A DNA stretch of 15,775 nt from Oscillospiraceae bacterium. GTDB taxonomy: Bacteria; Bacillota; Clostridia; Oscillospirales; Oscillospiraceae. The translations under genes were made by a program, and so were the position numbers. This document shows, piece by piece, positions 1-7,796 of this stretch (within the stretch, counting starts at the first letter, position 1; each line of letters starts with the position of its first letter). The stretch spans positions 1-15,775 of the forward strand of contig CAJGCI010000030.1 in assembly GCA_904501855.1 (NCBI GenBank), in the 5' to 3' direction. The notes under the pieces are model-generated. The model saw nothing but the letters and a program-made list of their open reading frames with translations, ran no database searches and was not told the origin of the DNA.

Positions 1-3
1 AAT

Positions 4-38
4 AAACGAAAAAAACCCGCTTTGAAGCGGGTTCGTTT
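4..38 (-). terminator. Rho-independent terminator of rpmB
   Basis: An 8-bp stem (14-21 pairing with 26-33, core AACCCGC/GCGGGTT) closes a four-base loop. Read on the minus strand it is followed by a run of seven T. It lies 20 bases past the rpmB stop codon. The flanks AAACG (4-8) and CGTTT (34-38) could extend the pairing around the A/T tract. Read on the plus strand the stem is not followed by a clear T run, so it mainly serves the minus strand. Confidence 0.9.
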
Positions 39-53
39 CGGGTAATATTAAAA

Positions 54-242
54 TTACACAGCGCGGGTGACCTTGCCGCTGCGCAGGCAGCGAGTGCATG
101 CATAAACATGCTGCGGTTTTCCATCCACAATGGCCTTGACGCGCTTCACATTGGGCTTCCAGGTACGGTTGGAGCGTCTATGAGAGTGGCTCACCTTGAT
201 ACCAAAGGTAACACCCTTGTCGCAAAACTGACATTTTGCCAT
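54..242 (-). CDS. rpmB: 50S ribosomal protein L28
   Basis: This 62-residue protein is the large-subunit ribosomal protein L28. It starts MAKCQFCDKG and contains the family block SHSHRRSNRTWKPN (residues 18-31), then ends in YACTRCLRSGKV. Two CxxC pairs (C4/C7 and C49/C52) are seen; in the family they form a zinc ribbon, so this is the zinc-binding (C+) version. The start at 242 is chosen over an in-frame GTG at 251 because that GTG lies inside the Shine-Dalgarno sequence (AAGGAGGTG at 249-257, six bases from the ATG) and because L28 proteins begin MAK(C). It is transcribed alone, diverging from hprK, with a terminator directly behind it. Length and composition are normal for the family. Confidence 0.97.
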   Translation of the reverse strand: MAKCQFCDKGVTFGIKVSHSHRRSNRTWKPNVKRVKAIVDGKPQHVYACTRCLRSGKVTRAV

Positions 243-287
243 TCGAAGCACCTCCTTGCTTGTGTTTTCTAAAGAAATAGCTTATCC

Positions 288-316
288 ATAATAGCAGACG
301 GGCAAATCAAATGCAA
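288..316 (-). promoter_or_regulatory. Candidate sigma-A promoter of rpmB
   Basis: On the minus strand TTGCAT (311-316) and TATTAT (288-293) are separated by exactly 17 bases. The -10 box matches the consensus at five of six positions and the -35 at three. Transcription would start near 281 and give a leader of about 40 bases. The remaining divergent gap up to hprK (about 317-416) is A/T-rich. A plus-strand promoter for hprK must lie there or upstream, but TATGAT (366-371) has no convincing -35 partner, so none is called. Confidence 0.6.
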
Positions 317-416
317 GTCTTATTTTTTGCGGGAATGCATTGCCAAAAGGGAAAAGAATCGTTAATATGATACTTGTGGAATTATACATTATAAATATAT
401 AAAAGGGAGTACCACT

Positions 417-1355
417 ATGGCATCCAAGTATACGGTCAAGCTGTCAACGGTTGTTCAGGAACTGAACCTGAAGATCCTTCGGACTTCCTCCGACTATGAG
501 GAACGAAAGATCGGCACGGCAGATATCAACCGCCCGGCGCTGCAGCTTACTGGTTTTTATGATTATTTTGATCCCAAACGGATCCAGATCATCGGACGGG
601 TGGAAAGCACCTATCTGAATACGCTTTCTCCCGAAGAGCGTCTGGCCCGTTTTGAGGAATTTATGAAATTTGATATCGCGGCACTGGTAATCGGACACGG
701 AGTAGAAGCGTTCCCCGAATGCATGGAAATGGCCGAAAAGTATGACCGCAATGTTTTCGCAACGGATGATGATACCTCAGTTTTCATGGCAGACACCATC
801 GTGTCGTTAAGCCGCCATCTAGCACCGCGCATCACCACACATGCCGTGCTGGTGGAGGTCCATGGCGAGGGCGTGCTCATCACCGGAGATTCCGGCGTGG
901 GAAAATCGGAAACGGCGCTGGAGCTTATAAAGCGTGGACATAAGTTCATTGCCGATGATGCAGTGGAGATCAAACGCATCAACAAGGATTCTCTTACCGG
1001 CGAGTCCCCGGAACTGATCCGGGATTATATGGAACTTCGCGGAATCGGCGTGGTGAACATCCGCAAGCTTTACGGTGTGGGATCCGTCATGCCCCGCTGT
1101 CCCATCGAGATGGTGGTAAAGCTGGAGCAATGGGACGATACCAAGGCGTATGACCGCCTTGGGCTGACCAATGAGACCGAGGAGATCCTGGGAGTTACGC
1201 TTCCGGCAATAACCATTCCGGTCCGTCCCGGACGTAATCTGGCGGTGATTCTGGAGCTTGCTGCTATGAACAACCGGCAAAAGAAGCTTGGATTCAACGC
1301 CGCGGAAACACTGGCAGACAATGTGGATTACGCAGTAGATGCCGGCCTGTATTAA
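417..1355 (+). CDS. hprK: HPr kinase/phosphorylase
   Basis: HprK is a bifunctional enzyme. It phosphorylates Ser46 of the phosphocarrier HPr with ATP (or pyrophosphate) and removes that phosphate by phosphorolysis, which sets carbon catabolite repression in Gram-positive bacteria. The 312-residue length is typical. An N-terminal domain (about 1-130) is followed by the kinase domain with a Walker A loop GDSGVGKS (157-164), the acidic pair D180/D181, the family signature around MELRGIGVVNI (205-215) and the C-terminal RPGRN loop (270-274). The start follows GGGAG by seven bases. It is the first gene of the plus-strand cluster, with murB 45 bases downstream. The gene for HPr (ptsH) is not in the window. 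Nothing looks broken; all catalytic motifs are present. Confidence 0.96.
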   Translation: MASKYTVKLSTVVQELNLKILRTSSDYEERKIGTADINRPALQLTGFYDYFDPKRIQIIGRVESTYLNTLSPEERLARFEEFMKFDIAALVIGHGVEAFPECMEMAEKYDRNVFATDDDTSVFMADTIVSLSRHLAPRITTHAVLVEVHGEGVLITGDSGVGKSETALELIKRGHKFIADDAVEIKRINKDSLTGESPELIRDYMELRGIGVVNIRKLYGVGSVMPRCPIEMVVKLEQWDDTKAYDRLGLTNETEEILGVTLPAITIPVRPGRNLAVILELAAMNNRQKKLGFNAAETLADNVDYAVDAGLY

Positions 1356-1400
1356 TTAACGAACAAATCAGATCGCAAAACCATAGCATAGGAGAGGAAT

Positions 1401-2435
1401 ATGACACATCAAGAGAGTTTGACCAAGGTAATCGAAGAGATCAGAGAAGAATACCCCGGAATGCTGATTCTGGAGAATGAACCGTTTTCCAAACACGGTT
1501 CCATGCGAGTCGGAGGCCCGATCCGCGCCATCGCCAGTCCGGGAGACGTGTTTTCTCTGAGCAAAGTCTGTTCCTTCCTGAAACGGAATGCCATTGCGCC
1601 GTTCATCCTCGGCAACGGAACGAATGTCGTCATTCCGGATGAGGGACTGGATCTGTTCATGATCAAGACAGAAAAGCTCACAAAGATGTGGATGCAGACG
1701 GATGGCTCGCTGTACGCTGAAGCGGGAAACTCACTGGCTAAGGTCAGCCAGTTTGCGCAGGCGAACGGTCGGGCCGGCCTGGAATTTGCTTCCGGTATCC
1801 CAGGGACGCTGGGCGGAGGAATCCTCATGAATGCAGGCGCATACGGCGGGGAGATGAAAGATTATATCCGCACGGTGATCGCCATCAAACTGGAAGATCA
1901 GGCCATGTATGAAATCGAAGCAAAGGATTGTGATTTCGGATACCGTCACAGTCTGTTTGAAGACGGCGGATATGTGATCCTGGCAGCAGTGTTCGATCTG
2001 CCGGAGGGAGACAAGGATGCCATCGCAGAGCAGATGCGAACCCTCAATGAAAAGCGGCGCAACAGTCAGCCGTTGGATCTGCCCTCCTGCGGCAGCGCAT
2101 TTAAGCGGCCTGTCGGCGGATATGCCGCCGCACTGATCGAGGAAGCCGGCCTAAAAGGATATTCCGTAGGAGGGGCGCAGGTTTCCGAAAAACACTCCGG
2201 CTTTGTTGTGAACAAGGGCGGAGCCACATATGATGATATTGTGGCTCTCATGGATCATATCCGTAAGGAAGTCAAGAAGAACTCCGGAATCACACTGGAA
2301 CCGGAAATGAAAATCTATCCCAAGAAAATGATCCTGGTGGACCAGACTCCGGTTGAGATTCCGGAAGAACTGAAGGAAGAGTTCGAGAAGTTCAAACAGG
2401 AACGGGCGAAGCAGAAAAAAGACGAGGAGAACTAA
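1401..2435 (+). CDS. murB: UDP-N-acetylenolpyruvoylglucosamine reductase (MurB)
   Basis: MurB reduces UDP-GlcNAc-enolpyruvate to UDP-MurNAc with NADPH and FAD, the second committed step of peptidoglycan precursor synthesis, in the cytosol. Motifs in order: MRVGGP (35-40) and GNGTN (71-75) of the FAD domain, SGIPGTLGG (131-139), NAGAYGG (144-150), YRHS (181-184), the catalytic serine block SCGSAFKRP (229-237, S232 as proton donor by family homology), NKGGAT (271-276), and the C-terminal glutamate in LEPE (E300 or E302). The missing insertions relative to the E. coli enzyme suggest the type II form. Beyond the normal end (about residue 307) there is a tail of some 37 residues, strongly charged and Lys/Glu-rich, probably helical; its role is unknown. 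A GGAGAGG ribosome site precedes the start. The stop overlaps the next start by one base (TAATG). Confidence 0.95.
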   Translation: MTHQESLTKVIEEIREEYPGMLILENEPFSKHGSMRVGGPIRAIASPGDVFSLSKVCSFLKRNAIAPFILGNGTNVVIPDEGLDLFMIKTEKLTKMWMQTDGSLYAEAGNSLAKVSQFAQANGRAGLEFASGIPGTLGGGILMNAGAYGGEMKDYIRTVIAIKLEDQAMYEIEAKDCDFGYRHSLFEDGGYVILAAVFDLPEGDKDAIAEQMRTLNEKRRNSQPLDLPSCGSAFKRPVGGYAAALIEEAGLKGYSVGGAQVSEKHSGFVVNKGGATYDDIVALMDHIRKEVKKNSGITLEPEMKIYPKKMILVDQTPVEIPEELKEEFEKFKQERAKQKKDEEN

Positions 2436-3292
2436 TGGAATTTCTGATCATATCTGGAATGTCCGGCGCAGGAAAGAGCCGGGCAGCCGATATTATGGAA
2501 GATCTGAATTACTACTGTGTGGACAACCTACCGGTCGCACTGATCCCGCGCTTTGCGGAACTGTGCATGGCGACGCAGGAGCGGTACGAAAAAGTCGCGC
2601 TGGTAATGGATGTACGTGAGCGGGACGGTTTTGCCGACCTTTTCAGCACTCTGGACAGCCTGAAAAACATGGGTTGCACATACCGCATGCTGTTTATGGA
2701 TGCGGATACGGCAACGCTCATAAAACGATACAAAGAGTCCCGCCGGCCACATCCTCTGGCCGGCAACGGAACAACGATGGAAGAAGCAATCCGGCAGGAG
2801 TATGAACTGATGACGCCGATTCGCGCACGGGCAGACTATGTGATCAACTCCACCGGACTGACCCATGGCATGCTTCAGCAGAGGCTGTATTCTCTGTTCG
2901 GCGGAGACCAGAGTAAAAAATCGATCACCGTCAATATCACGGCCTTCGGTTATAAGCACGGGATCCCCCTGGACGCAGATCTGGTTCTGGATGTCCGGTT
3001 CCTTCCGAACCCCTATTACGAAGAGGATCTGCGGCAGAAGACAGGCCTGGATCCGGAAGTGCGCAACTATGTATTTGCTTCGGATGTTTCCCGGGAATTC
3101 ATGGACAAGCTGACGGATCTGGTAGATTTTCTCCTCCCGCTTTATATCGAGGAAGGAAAATTCTCGCTGACGATCGCGGTAGGATGTACCGGAGGACGGC
3201 ACCGCAGCGTGGCGGTGGGATATGAACTTAGAAACCACCTGCTGGAGAAAGGCATCAATGCGGTCGCCTTCCAGCGGGACATTGAGAAGTGA
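2435..3292 (+). CDS. rapZ: RapZ/YvcJ-family nucleotide-binding protein
   Basis: This 285-residue protein belongs to the RapZ (YvcJ) family of P-loop ATP/GTP-binding proteins. In E. coli RapZ is an adaptor guiding RNase E to the small RNA GlmZ and so tunes glucosamine-6-phosphate synthesis. In Bacillus YvcJ binds and hydrolyses nucleotides and affects competence; its target is less clear, and which role applies here cannot be told. Seen in the sequence: Walker A GMSGAGKS (8-15), the VDNLP motif (29-33), RRPHPL near residue 105, RFLPNP near 190, and the C-terminal signature GCTGGRHRS (250-258). It starts inside the murB stop codon, so the two genes are probably translationally coupled. Its place directly behind a cell-wall precursor gene fits a link to amino-sugar metabolism, which is an inference. 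Confidence 0.94.
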   Translation: MEFLIISGMSGAGKSRAADIMEDLNYYCVDNLPVALIPRFAELCMATQERYEKVALVMDVRERDGFADLFSTLDSLKNMGCTYRMLFMDADTATLIKRYKESRRPHPLAGNGTTMEEAIRQEYELMTPIRARADYVINSTGLTHGMLQQRLYSLFGGDQSKKSITVNITAFGYKHGIPLDADLVLDVRFLPNPYYEEDLRQKTGLDPEVRNYVFASDVSREFMDKLTDLVDFLLPLYIEEGKFSLTIAVGCTGGRHRSVAVGYELRNHLLEKGINAVAFQRDIEK

Positions 3293-3302
3293 GGATAACA
3301 GG

Positions 3303-4241
3303 ATGTCGTTTGCATCAGACGCAAAAGCGGAACTGTGCCAGATAAAAATCGACTCAAAAAGCTACGCCGTGGCACAGGCCTACGGCGTGCTGTTATATTG
3401 CAACACATTTACGGCAGATGAAATACGGATCATAACGGCAGCGGACGCCTTTGCACAGACGCTTCCCAGACTGTTCCGCAAGGCATTTAATGTCGTTTTC
3501 GACAAAAGTCCGGATCGGGAAGCAAAAGGGAAAAAGAGCTTTATCATTACGGACAAAGACAAGATCCGCACAATTTATTCCGCGTTTGATATCGATGCGG
3601 AAACCACTCCGGTCCTGCACATCAACCACGGGGTGCTGGAGGAAGACGGGCAGAAGATCGCCTTCATCCGCGGCGCCTTTCTGGCCGGAGGAAGTGTGTC
3701 CGATCCGGAGAAGAGCTACCACCTTGAGATGTCCACGACCCATGCCAGCGTCAGCAGAGAGGCCTATTCCATTCTGCTGGATATGGGGTTTTCCCCGAAA
3801 GAGACCAAGAGGTCCGGCAGTTCCATGCTTTATTTCAAACAGTCCGAAACCATTGCGGATTTCTGCACCTGGATCGGGGCACCGGTAACGGCGCTGAAGA
3901 TCCTGAACGCAAAAGTGGATAAGGATATGAGAAATACCATCAACCGGAAAGTCAACTGCGATTCCGCCAACGCAGACAAGATCGTTCTTGCCGCACAAGA
4001 GCAGCTCAATGCCATCAAGGAGATCGACCGGGTCTTCGGGCTGGAGAATCTTCCGAATTCCCTTCATGAGGCGGCGCTGCTTCGCATAGCAAATCCGGCA
4101 TCGAGCATCTCCGATCTGGCAAAACTGTCCATCCCGCCGGTGTCCAAGTCTACTCTGAATTACCGGCTGAACAAACTAATGGCTCTGCAGAAAAAGCTGC
4201 AGGAAACCGGTTCCGGTGCGGAGCCGGAGGAAGGAATCTAG
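3303..4241 (+). CDS. whiA: WhiA, sporulation/division-linked DNA-binding protein
   Basis: WhiA pairs an N-terminal domain of LAGLIDADG homing-endonuclease ancestry, which has lost nuclease function, with a C-terminal helix-turn-helix. In Streptomyces it controls sporulation septation genes; in Bacillus it affects cell division and chromosome segregation. The protein has 312 residues. The LAGLIDADG-derived stretch is IRGAFLAGGSVSDP (122-135), the conserved block NRKVNCDSAN is at 214-223, and the C-terminal helix-turn-helix (about 266-296) includes IPPVSKSTLNYRLNKL. The frame is open further upstream into rapZ, but the ATG at 3303 is preferred: it follows GAGGA by seven bases and gives the family's N-terminus MSFASDAKAEL. 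It follows rapZ by 10 bases and precedes dnaE by six, so it is surely cotranscribed. Confidence 0.95.
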   Translation: MSFASDAKAELCQIKIDSKSYAVAQAYGVLLYCNTFTADEIRIITAADAFAQTLPRLFRKAFNVVFDKSPDREAKGKKSFIITDKDKIRTIYSAFDIDAETTPVLHINHGVLEEDGQKIAFIRGAFLAGGSVSDPEKSYHLEMSTTHASVSREAYSILLDMGFSPKETKRSGSSMLYFKQSETIADFCTWIGAPVTALKILNAKVDKDMRNTINRKVNCDSANADKIVLAAQEQLNAIKEIDRVFGLENLPNSLHEAALLRIANPASSISDLAKLSIPPVSKSTLNYRLNKLMALQKKLQETGSGAEPEEGI

Positions 4242-4247
4242 AAAACT

Positions 4248-7200
4248 ATGGCCTTTGCCCATCTACATGTTCATACCGAATACAGTCTGCTGGACGGCGC
4301 CTGCCGAATCCCGGAACTGGTAAAACGGGCCAAAGAGCTTGGAATGGAATCTCTGGCCGTGACCGATCACGGCGTCATGTATGGAGCGGTTGCCTTTTAT
4401 CAGGCGTGCAGCGCAGAAGGGATCAAGCCCATTATCGGGTGCGAGGTCTATGTTGCGCCCCGCAGCATGGAAGACAAGGAGCACGGGATCGACAACGACT
4501 ATTCTCATCTGATCCTGCTGTGTGAAAACGAAGAGGGGTATCATAATCTGTGCTATCTGGTCTCCGAGGCGTTTACAAAGGGATTCTATATTAAACCGAG
4601 AATTGACTGGGATCTCCTGCGAAAACATGCAGAAGGTCTGATCTGCCTGTCCGGCTGTATTGCAGGCGAGATACCTCAGATGCTCATCGGCGACCGCTAC
4701 GAAGCGGCAAAAGCCAAGGCGGAGGAACTGCAGGAGCTGTTCGGTCCGGATCATTTCTATCTGGAGATCCAGAATCACGGAATCAGCGAAGAACAGAAGG
4801 CGACCGCCGGCCTGATCCGCATCTCACAGGAGACCGGGATCCCTCTGGCGATGACCAACGATGCTCACTATGTAAGAAAGGAAGACGCCCGCAATCACGA
4901 CGTGCTTCTCTGCATTCAGACAGGAAAGACACTGGACGATCCCGACCGCATGCGGTTTGCCAACGATGAGTTCTATCTGAAAAGCGAAGAGGAGATGCGC
5001 GCATTGTTTCCGGATCAGCCGGAAGCGGCGGAGAATACGGCAAAGATCGCAGCGCGCTGCCACTTTGATTTTGAGTTCGGCAACTATCATCTTCCCAAAT
5101 TTGCCCTGCCGGCAGGGGAGACGGACAGCTATGAATATCTGGTGAAGCTCTGTGAGCGGGGGTTTGCACAGCGATATCCCAACAATCCCGAATATCATAA
5201 GCAGCTGGAGTATGAGCTGGACGTGATCCGATCCATGGGATTCGTCGATTACTTCCTCATCGTCTCGGACTTCATCGGCTATGCCAAGAGCAAAAAGATC
5301 CCCGTAGGTCCCGGACGAGGCAGTGCCGCCGGCAGTGTTGTCAGTTACTGTCTCCACATTACGGATGTGGACCCCATGAAATACTCGCTGTTCTTTGAGA
5401 GATTTCTGAACCCGGAACGCGTATCCATGCCGGATATTGATGTGGATTTCTGCGTGAACCGAAGAGGAGAAGTCATCAATTACGTGAACGAAAAATACGG
5501 TCATGACCATGTAGCGCAGATCGTGACCTTTGGTACGATGGCCGCCCGCGGAGCAGTCCGCGATGTCGGGCGAGTCATGAATGTCAGTTACGCGGAGACC
5601 GATCAGGTTGCAAAGCAGATCCCCGCGACACTGAACATTAAACTGAAAGAAGCACTGGCCGTTTCCAAACCGCTGCGGGACATGTATCAGGAAAATGATA
5701 CTGTTCATCAACTCATCGATACGGCTCAGGCACTGGAAGGTATGCCCCGGCATGCATCGACACATGCCGCCGGTGTGGTGATCACGGAAAAGCCGGTGTA
5801 CGAATATGTTCCACTGGCCATGAATGATGAATCCGTGGTGTGCCAGTTCGGCATGGTCACACTGGAACAGCTGGGCCTTCTGAAAATGGACTTCCTCGGT
5901 CTGCGAAATCTGACCGTTCTGGAAGATGCCGCCAGGCTTGTACGGAAAACAAATCCGGATTTTCAGGTGGATCAAATCCTGGAAGAAGACGAGAAAGTGT
6001 TTGCCATGCTGTCTGCGGGACGCACGGAAGGAGTCTTCCAGCTGGAATCTGCCGGGATTACCAGTGTGTGTACCAGACTCAAACCAAAGAGCATCGAGGA
6101 TATCACGGCAGTGATTGCGCTTTACCGGCCGGGACCAATGGAGTCGATTCCCCGTTTTATCGAATACTCCGCCTCGCCGGAGAAGATCCGGTATAAACAC
6201 CCCCTGTTAAAGCCGATTCTGGAAGTGACCTACGGATGCATCGTCTATCAGGAACAGGTCATTGAGATCTTCCGCCGTCTGGCAGGGTTCTCTCTGGGGC
6301 AGGCCGACATTATCCGGCGAGCCATGTCCAAGAAGAAACATGCCGTCATCGACGCCGAAAGGATCGCTTTCGTTCATGGAGATCCGGAGCGGAACATTAC
6401 CGGTGCCATGGCCAACGGCGTTCCGGAAGAAGTGGCAAACTCCATTTATGATGAGATCATCGATTTTGCCAGCTATGCATTTAACAAGGCGCATGCCGTA
6501 TCCTATGCCATCGTGACATACCGCACGGCATACATGAAATGCCATTATCCCTGTGAATATATGGCAGCCCTTCTGACGAGCGTTCTGGAAAACAGCACCA
6601 AGATCGCGGAATACATTGCCGAATGCAAATCCATGGGTATTTCTCTGCTTCCGCCGGATGTCAACGAATCGGAAGCAAACTTTACGGTATCCGGAGACAA
6701 CATCCGCTTTGGGCTGGTTGCCATCAAGGGCATCGGAAGAGGCTTCATCCACGCATTGGAGCAGGAGCGGACCCTGGGGGGACGATTTACCAGTTTTTAT
6801 GATTTCTGCCGCAGGATGCACGGCAAGGAGCTGAACCGCCGGGCGCTGGAAAACCTGATCCGGGCAGGATCGTTTGACACCATGGGATATAAGCGCAGGG
6901 CGCTTATCACCGTTTATGAGACGGTCCTGGACAGCATCAATTCGGATATTTCCAAGAACATCGCGGGACAGATGGACCTGTTTTCCGACTTCGCTCAGCA
7001 GGAAGAATCCTCGGGAGATGAGATTCCCATTCCAGACGTACAGGAATTTTCCAAGCGGGAGAAGATGTCCATGGAGAAGGAAGTCACCGGCCTTTACCTT
7101 ACCGGACATCCGATGGATGAATACCACGATGCCATCCGGCAGATCGGGGCAAGCCCCATCGGCTCCATCCTGACGGACTTCTCGCAGGAAGGTGGTCCGG

Positions 7201-7754
7201 AACGGTATCACGACAATCAGAGGGTCACGCTTGCAGGTGTGATCAACAGTGCAAAAACAAGGACTACGAAAAACAACACGCTGATGGCATATGTAGAACT
7301 GGAAGATGACACCGGAACACTGGAAATGATGGTCTTCGAGAAAACCATCAATGTTTCCAGTCAGTATATGGTGGCGAACAGTTCCATTCTTGCAAAAGGG
7401 CGGATCTCCGCACGGGACGAAAAGGAACCCATCCTGATGGTGGATGAGATCCTTCCGCTGACCAGCGAAACGCTGGCTGCAGAAAGGAAACCGGAGGAAG
7501 CCGCAACCGCGGCACCCCGGCCGGAACCGCAGGATCCGTCAAGACCGCAGACACTTTGGGTGAAAGTACCGGCACAGGGGGATCCGATCCTGCACCGGAT
7601 CCAGCTGATACTGAATATGTTCCCCGGAACAGAGCCCATGGTCATATACTGTACGCAGGAAAAAAAGAAACTGGGGACACGCTGTGTCATCCACCCGGCA
7701 CTGGTTGCAGAGCTGAAAGAGATGCTGGGAGAAGAAAACGTTGTAATCCGTTAG
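4248..7754 (+). CDS. dnaE: DNA polymerase III subunit alpha (DnaE)
   Basis: This C-family replicative DNA polymerase has 1168 residues, normal for DnaE. The N-terminal PHP domain carries HLHVHTEYSLLDG, TDHG, GCEVYVA, SHLILL, LSGC and NDAHY. All nine metal-ligand positions appear filled (H7, H9, D16, H41, E66, H87, C137, D205, H207), so a metal-dependent 3'-5' proofreading activity is plausible. The polymerase core has GPGRGSAAGS (354-363), the catalytic aspartates D398 and D400 in PDIDVDF, and D548 in LLKMDFLGL. Further on are YGCIVYQEQV, a helix-hairpin-helix region near 800-840, and an OB fold at about 992-1067. A Pro/Ala/Glu-rich linker (about 1070-1100) leads to a small C-terminal domain. 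No DEDD exonuclease insertion is present, so this is not PolC; Clostridia usually carry polC elsewhere. It starts six bases after whiA. Confidence 0.97.
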   Translation: MAFAHLHVHTEYSLLDGACRIPELVKRAKELGMESLAVTDHGVMYGAVAFYQACSAEGIKPIIGCEVYVAPRSMEDKEHGIDNDYSHLILLCENEEGYHNLCYLVSEAFTKGFYIKPRIDWDLLRKHAEGLICLSGCIAGEIPQMLIGDRYEAAKAKAEELQELFGPDHFYLEIQNHGISEEQKATAGLIRISQETGIPLAMTNDAHYVRKEDARNHDVLLCIQTGKTLDDPDRMRFANDEFYLKSEEEMRALFPDQPEAAENTAKIAARCHFDFEFGNYHLPKFALPAGETDSYEYLVKLCERGFAQRYPNNPEYHKQLEYELDVIRSMGFVDYFLIVSDFIGYAKSKKIPVGPGRGSAAGSVVSYCLHITDVDPMKYSLFFERFLNPERVSMPDIDVDFCVNRRGEVINYVNEKYGHDHVAQIVTFGTMAARGAVRDVGRVMNVSYAETDQVAKQIPATLNIKLKEALAVSKPLRDMYQENDTVHQLIDTAQALEGMPRHASTHAAGVVITEKPVYEYVPLAMNDESVVCQFGMVTLEQLGLLKMDFLGLRNLTVLEDAARLVRKTNPDFQVDQILEEDEKVFAMLSAGRTEGVFQLESAGITSVCTRLKPKSIEDITAVIALYRPGPMESIPRFIEYSASPEKIRYKHPLLKPILEVTYGCIVYQEQVIEIFRRLAGFSLGQADIIRRAMSKKKHAVIDAERIAFVHGDPERNITGAMANGVPEEVANSIYDEIIDFASYAFNKAHAVSYAIVTYRTAYMKCHYPCEYMAALLTSVLENSTKIAEYIAECKSMGISLLPPDVNESEANFTVSGDNIRFGLVAIKGIGRGFIHALEQERTLGGRFTSFYDFCRRMHGKELNRRALENLIRAGSFDTMGYKRRALITVYETVLDSINSDISKNIAGQMDLFSDFAQQEESSGDEIPIPDVQEFSKREKMSMEKEVTGLYLTGHPMDEYHDAIRQIGASPIGSILTDFSQEGGPERYHDNQRVTLAGVINSAKTRTTKNNTLMAYVELEDDTGTLEMMVFEKTINVSSQYMVANSSILAKGRISARDEKEPILMVDEILPLTSETLAAERKPEEAATAAPRPEPQDPSRPQTLWVKVPAQGDPILHRIQLILNMFPGTEPMVIYCTQEKKKLGTRCVIHPALVAELKEMLGEENVVIR

Positions 7755-7796
7755 AAACAGGCAGATAGTGAAATCTGAAGAGCAAGGAGTAAAACT

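Noticed and set aside
330..345. AATGCATT palindrome in the rpmB/hprK gap as an operator or cre site
   Set aside because: Eight-base palindromes are expected by chance and the sequence does not match the catabolite-responsive element pattern.
3222..3302. Longer whiA start inside rapZ
   Set aside because: It would overlap rapZ by 71 bases and add residues unlike the family; the ATG at 3303 has a good ribosome site.
4824..6200. Long open frames antisense to dnaE (up to 458 codons), and similar ones antisense to rapZ, whiA, pfkA and the CNNM genes
   Set aside because: They are shadows of the real genes; none shows recognisable domains, and the sense strands encode complete conserved proteins.
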